Shown: piece by piece, positions 61,280 through 64,000 of the stretch
How positions within the stretch are numbered: the stretch's first letter is position 1
Layout of the letters: every line of letters begins with the position of its first letter
Assembly (NCBI RefSeq): GCF_025979705.1
Contig: NZ_CP110136.1
Location: 2,976,001 to 3,040,000, forward strand
DNA: 64,000 nucleotides
Source: Hymenobacter sp. YIM 151858-1
Lineage (GTDB): Bacteria > Bacteroidota > Bacteroidia > Cytophagales > Hymenobacteraceae
Direction of reading: 5' to 3'
Made by a program: the position numbers and the translations under genes
The notes under the pieces: generated by a model
Told to the model about the DNA's origin: nothing
Database searches by the model: none
What the model saw: the letters and a program-made list of their open reading frames with translations, nothing else

Positions 61280-62134
61280 CTACGCGCTGTTGCGCAGCCG
61301 CTGCTGCTCATTCTCGGCGCGTAGCTGCCGCACGTATTTTCCGGTTTCGCCCAGCGGTGCATCGGGGCGGGCCTGCCAGTCGGGACGGGGGTTGCGGAAA
61401 GCGGCGGCGTGCTGCTGTTGACGGAATTCTTCGGGGTCGGGGGTGGGCAGGCCGCGGCGCCGGCGCTGTTTCTGCAGGCTAAGGCGGGCGCGCAGCACGT
61501 CGTGGTTGGGGTGGTCGTCGGGGATGCGGTCGGCCAGTTGCTGCATGAGCTTCGGGGCTAGGTCGCCGAGGGTAGCTACGGCCTGGGACTGTGCGGCGGC
61601 ACCTTGACCCTTCTGGTCCAGGTGGCGGCTTTCGAGGAAGGCAGCCTTCTTGTCGAAATACTCATTGAGCAAAGCGAAAATCTTGCCTTGGTCGAGTTCC
61701 TGGAAGAAGTTGCGGCCACTGGTGCGGGCCTCCTTCAGGGCCAGTATGATGTCTTTGAGGCTGTCGTGGCTGTACTTGCGCATGACCGTTTCGGCCAGCT
61801 CGATGAGGTCGGCCGCGTCGGGCTTGTGGGGCACGCGCACCGAATCGACAAAGGCCTTGAAGATGACGGCCAGCAGCTTCAGCAACTCTCCTTCGCCGAT
61901 GCTGCGCTGCACCTGAAACAGCTTGCGGGCTTCGGCGGCCTGGGCGTAGTCGAGGCCGACGGACATGCGGGCCAGCAGCAGGCGGGGGCGCTCATCGGAC
62001 ACGGTGACCAGCTGCTCAAGCGTAGCGGCTGTCGAAATAGTCAGCAATTGCGCTTCGGGCCCCGTGGGCGGGGGCGCCGTAGCCGGCGACTGGCTGCGCG
62101 GGGGCGAGTACGAGGGCGTTGCGTTCGATGTCAT
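61280..62134 (-). CDS. Hypothetical replication-module protein
   Basis: A 284-residue protein, mostly helical after a Pro/Ser-rich head. Residues about 45-170 (LARMSVGLDYAQAAEARKLFQ, LLAVIFKAFVDSVRVP, YSHDSLKDIILALKEA) look like a compact folded unit. The C-terminal third is charged and Arg/Gln-rich. It follows the winged-helix protein gene in the same direction, with a 119-bp overlap if the first ATG is used; a start further inside is possible. I suspect a role in element replication, by position only. Confidence 0.6.
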   Translation of the reverse strand: MTSNATPSYSPPRSQSPATAPPPTGPEAQLLTISTAATLEQLVTVSDERPRLLLARMSVGLDYAQAAEARKLFQVQRSIGEGELLKLLAVIFKAFVDSVRVPHKPDAADLIELAETVMRKYSHDSLKDIILALKEARTSGRNFFQELDQGKIFALLNEYFDKKAAFLESRHLDQKGQGAAAQSQAVATLGDLAPKLMQQLADRIPDDHPNHDVLRARLSLQKQRRRRGLPTPDPEEFRQQQHAAAFRNPRPDWQARPDAPLGETGKYVRQLRAENEQQRLRNSA

Positions 62135-62933
62135 TGAGCATGAAATTTTTGGCGGTGGCTTTCCAGTCGCGGCGGCGGGGCGGCTCCCCGTCCTTGCGCC
62201 AGTTGGCTACTTTCTGGTGGTAGAAGCGCAGGTTGGCCAGCTCGAAGTCGGTGCCGGCAAAGGCGGCTATGAAGGCCTCGGGGTCGGCCAGCTCGGATTC
62301 GGCAAACAGGACCTCGGGCCGCCCTCCTCCCCTGCCGGGGGCTTTTCTTTTTGGCGCAACTTTTTCTTTCGGGGCCTCGCCTGCACAGTCCTCCGCGGCC
62401 AACTGCTCCGCTGAGAGCGAATCATCCAGCACGGCATAGCCCTTCTTCATTTTCGCGCCCGCCGCAGATGCGTTTGAAAAGTCTGTGGGGTTTTCTTCGT
62501 CTGTTACCGTTACCGGTGTTTTAAGAATAGGAGGCACGGCTTGGCCGGTGGTCGGGCCACGGCTTGCGCCACGGCCTGGCCCACGGCTTGGGGCGGTTGT
62601 GGTTGGAGCACTTTCAGGCGTAGCAGTGGGCAGGGCGGCTTCCGGTCCCAGCTCGTGCATGAGGGCCTGGCTGGGGTGGTGCTGGCTCTGGCTGGGCTGG
62701 TAGGTGATGAGGCCCCAGGCGGTGAGGTCGCGCAGGCAGGCGCGGTAGGTGCCGGCGCTGCCGATGTGGGCGGCCCGCATCAGCTCGTCGCGAAACAGCA
62801 GCACCGAGGGCGGGAAGTGAGCGGCGTTCCAGAGCTGGAACAGGGCCACGTACAGGCTGACGTGGTGCGGGGTGGCCGTGGGCTCGGCGGCCAGGAAGGC
62901 AAAGGCAGCGCGGGTATGGGTAATGTAGTTCAT
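62016..62933 (-). CDS. Winged-helix replication-type protein
   Basis: A 305-residue protein. The N-terminal part (residues 1-85: VALFQLWNAAHFPPSVLLFRDELMRAA, GSAGTYRACLRDLTAWGLI) is a winged-helix fold like those of phage replisome-organiser proteins. A long Pro/Ala/Thr-rich linker follows. The C-terminal domain (about 200-270: FIAAFAGTDFELANLRFYHQK, WKATAKNFMLND) matches the DnaD-like tail of such proteins. It is divergent from the repressor gene, the classic place for the first early lytic gene. The start at 62933 fits the first helix. Confidence 0.75.
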   Translation of the reverse strand: MNYITHTRAAFAFLAAEPTATPHHVSLYVALFQLWNAAHFPPSVLLFRDELMRAAHIGSAGTYRACLRDLTAWGLITYQPSQSQHHPSQALMHELGPEAALPTATPESAPTTTAPSRGPGRGASRGPTTGQAVPPILKTPVTVTDEENPTDFSNASAAGAKMKKGYAVLDDSLSAEQLAAEDCAGEAPKEKVAPKRKAPGRGGGRPEVLFAESELADPEAFIAAFAGTDFELANLRFYHQKVANWRKDGEPPRRRDWKATAKNFMLNDIERNALVLAPAQPVAGYGAPAHGARSAIADYFDSRYA

Positions 62934-63036
62934 ACAAACCGTAGCGGGTGGTAGCAGCAGGTAGTGAGCAGATGCGTACTTTGCATAGAAATACAAGCCG
63001 GTAACCAGCACGGTCCGGCCGCAGCACTACCCCACT

Positions 63037-63831
63037 ATGAGTCAGGAAACGCAGGTTGGCGACCGTATAAAGGCCTTTCTGGAAGCACACGGGCTGAACG
63101 CCTACCAGGCTTCGCAGAAGCTGGGCCACGAAAAGCCTTCAAAAGTTTACAAGCTGGTGAACAACGACGCCAAGCCGGGCTACGACACCATCGTGGAGCT
63201 ACTGACGACGTGGCCGGACCTGTCGCCGGAGTGGCTGATCCTGGGCACCGGGCCCATGCTGCGCGGCGGGGCGGCCTCAACCAACGACCTGCCGCTGTTC
63301 GCCGCCAAGGCGCCGGTGCTGCCGGAGCGGGGCATCAGCGGGGGCCGGATGGTGGCCGTGACGGTGGACCACACCGGGCACGAGAACATCCTGATGGTGC
63401 CCCTGCGCGACCAGGCCGCCTACGCCAAGCGCCACGATGACCCGGCTTTCTTGGACAAGCTCAGCACCTTCCGGCTGCCGCTGTTTGCCTCGGGTACCTT
63501 CCGCGCCTTCGAGGTGGACGGCGACGAGCTGCACCCCGGCATCAGGCGGCACGACGTGGCCGTGTGCTCCTTCGTGGAGCGGTGGGACCTGCTGGCGCCC
63601 GGCTCGGCTTGCGTGGTGGTAGTGCCCGGCAGCGTGCTGGTCCGGCGGCTGCCCTCGCCCATCACGGAGCGTCGGCAGGTAGTGGAGCTGCTGGCCGACA
63701 ATGCGCGGATAGCATCCATGCACGTGCCGGCGGCCGACATCATCGAGCTGTGGCAGGTGCGCGGCTACCTGACCACGCGGGTACCGGCCCCGCCGGTCAG
63801 GTCGGGCGGGCAGCCCGCCGACGGCGAGTAG
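63037..63831 (+). CDS. Phage-type repressor, HTH plus degenerate S24 domain
   Basis: A 264-residue CI/LexA-style regulator. The N-terminal helix-turn-helix (about 10-70: LNAYQASQKLGHEKPSKVYKLVNN) is followed by a linker and a peptidase S24-like domain (about 145-250). The catalytic Ser of GDSMxP is Glu here (GDELHPG, 162-168) and the catalytic Lys of the V(K)RL strand is Arg (VRRL, 202-205). So self-cleavage of the usual RecA-driven kind is unlikely. It is transcribed divergently from the winged-helix gene, with a 103-bp operator-size gap, and probably keeps the element silent. Confidence 0.82.
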   Translation: MSQETQVGDRIKAFLEAHGLNAYQASQKLGHEKPSKVYKLVNNDAKPGYDTIVELLTTWPDLSPEWLILGTGPMLRGGAASTNDLPLFAAKAPVLPERGISGGRMVAVTVDHTGHENILMVPLRDQAAYAKRHDDPAFLDKLSTFRLPLFASGTFRAFEVDGDELHPGIRRHDVAVCSFVERWDLLAPGSACVVVVPGSVLVRRLPSPITERRQVVELLADNARIASMHVPAADIIELWQVRGYLTTRVPAPPVRSGGQPADGE

Positions 63832-64000
63832 CGGCAGCCGGCTCAATCAGCGCGGCGTCGGTACGGTTGCGGCGCTGCCAGTCGTGCAGCTGGGACAATA
63901 GCACCCGGTCGCCGCGGCTGCTCTCGCCGGGCACGTAGTGCAGGCGGCGCGGGTGGTTATCGGGCAGGCGCATGTAGTCGCGCACGGTTTCGGGGTGCAG
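63797..64000 (-). CDS. C-terminal part of an unknown gene cut by the window edge
   Basis: A minus-strand frame is open from the right edge to a stop at 63797. It encodes a tail containing ETVRDYMRLPDNHPRRLHYV and an Arg-rich end (ATRRRRAARPT). It overlaps the repressor gene's 3' end by 35 bp. The residue use is protein-like, but with about 67 codons visible it cannot be classified. Confidence 0.4.
   Translation of the reverse strand: MHPETVRDYMRLPDNHPRRLHYVPGESSRGDRVLLSQLHDWQRRNRTDAALIEPAAATRRRRAARPT

Overview
The window looks like part of a chromosome of a Bacteroidota bacterium of the Cytophagales/Hymenobacter type. The genome is GC-rich and promoters carry the Bacteroidota -7 element TAnnTTTG (for example before gcvP, lipA and pheS). 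There is a secreted beta-helix protein with a C-terminal sorting region of the type IX secretion kind, together with WG-repeat, DUF4136, DUF1206 and YtxJ proteins and many small lipoproteins. No rRNA genes or CRISPR arrays were seen.

Bases 1 to about 26,800 are ordinary backbone. They hold housekeeping and metabolic genes (gcvP, lipA, pheS, a fused alpha/beta 2-oxoacid dehydrogenase E1, a 3-hydroxyacyl-CoA dehydrogenase, a lysine-ketoglutarate reductase-like oxidoreductase and an M16 peptidase) among cell-envelope proteins. Most transcription units end in strong hairpins. This half is densely sprinkled with the hexamer CCTAGG, very often as the nonamer CCCTAGGTG on either strand. The hexamer all but disappears to the right.

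At 26,839-26,912 lies tRNA-Asn(GTT), and 160 bp after it a tyrosine recombinase. Everything from there to the right edge looks like one mobile element, a prophage or phage-like integrative element, whose far end is outside the window. Its own GC-rich modules are: integrase, nuclease and conserved unknowns (27.0-30.7 kb); a leftward set of RecE-like nuclease and small phage-type proteins (46.5-50.0 kb); a SLOG protein, a possible holin and an M15 endolysin (50.2-52.0 kb); and replication-type genes with an S24-type repressor (60.9-64 kb).

Two AT-richer cargo blocks interrupt these modules. Cargo A (30.9-46.2 kb) is a defence island. It has an AlbA_2 regulator, two stand-alone nuclease-associated proteins (DUF6615-like and DUF3427-like) and a rightward operon vsr, 37-aa ORF, 658-aa unknown, 365-aa unknown, 2039-aa helicase/DUF1998, RecB/Cas4-like nuclease, then C5 cytosine methyltransferase. 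That operon resembles type II Druantia, with an extra Fe-S nuclease.

Cargo B (52.4-60.8 kb) is a leftward operon of VWA, PP2C phosphatase and Ser/Thr kinase (the kinase fused to Ig-like repeats) plus two DUF4407-type membrane proteins. It is followed by a rightward PD-(D/E)XK nuclease and an unknown partner. Cargo B is bracketed by an intact M15 endolysin gene and a decayed copy of it. The triad matches the TerY-P arrangement but comes without the usual Ter proteins; I consider it the best candidate for an under-described system here.
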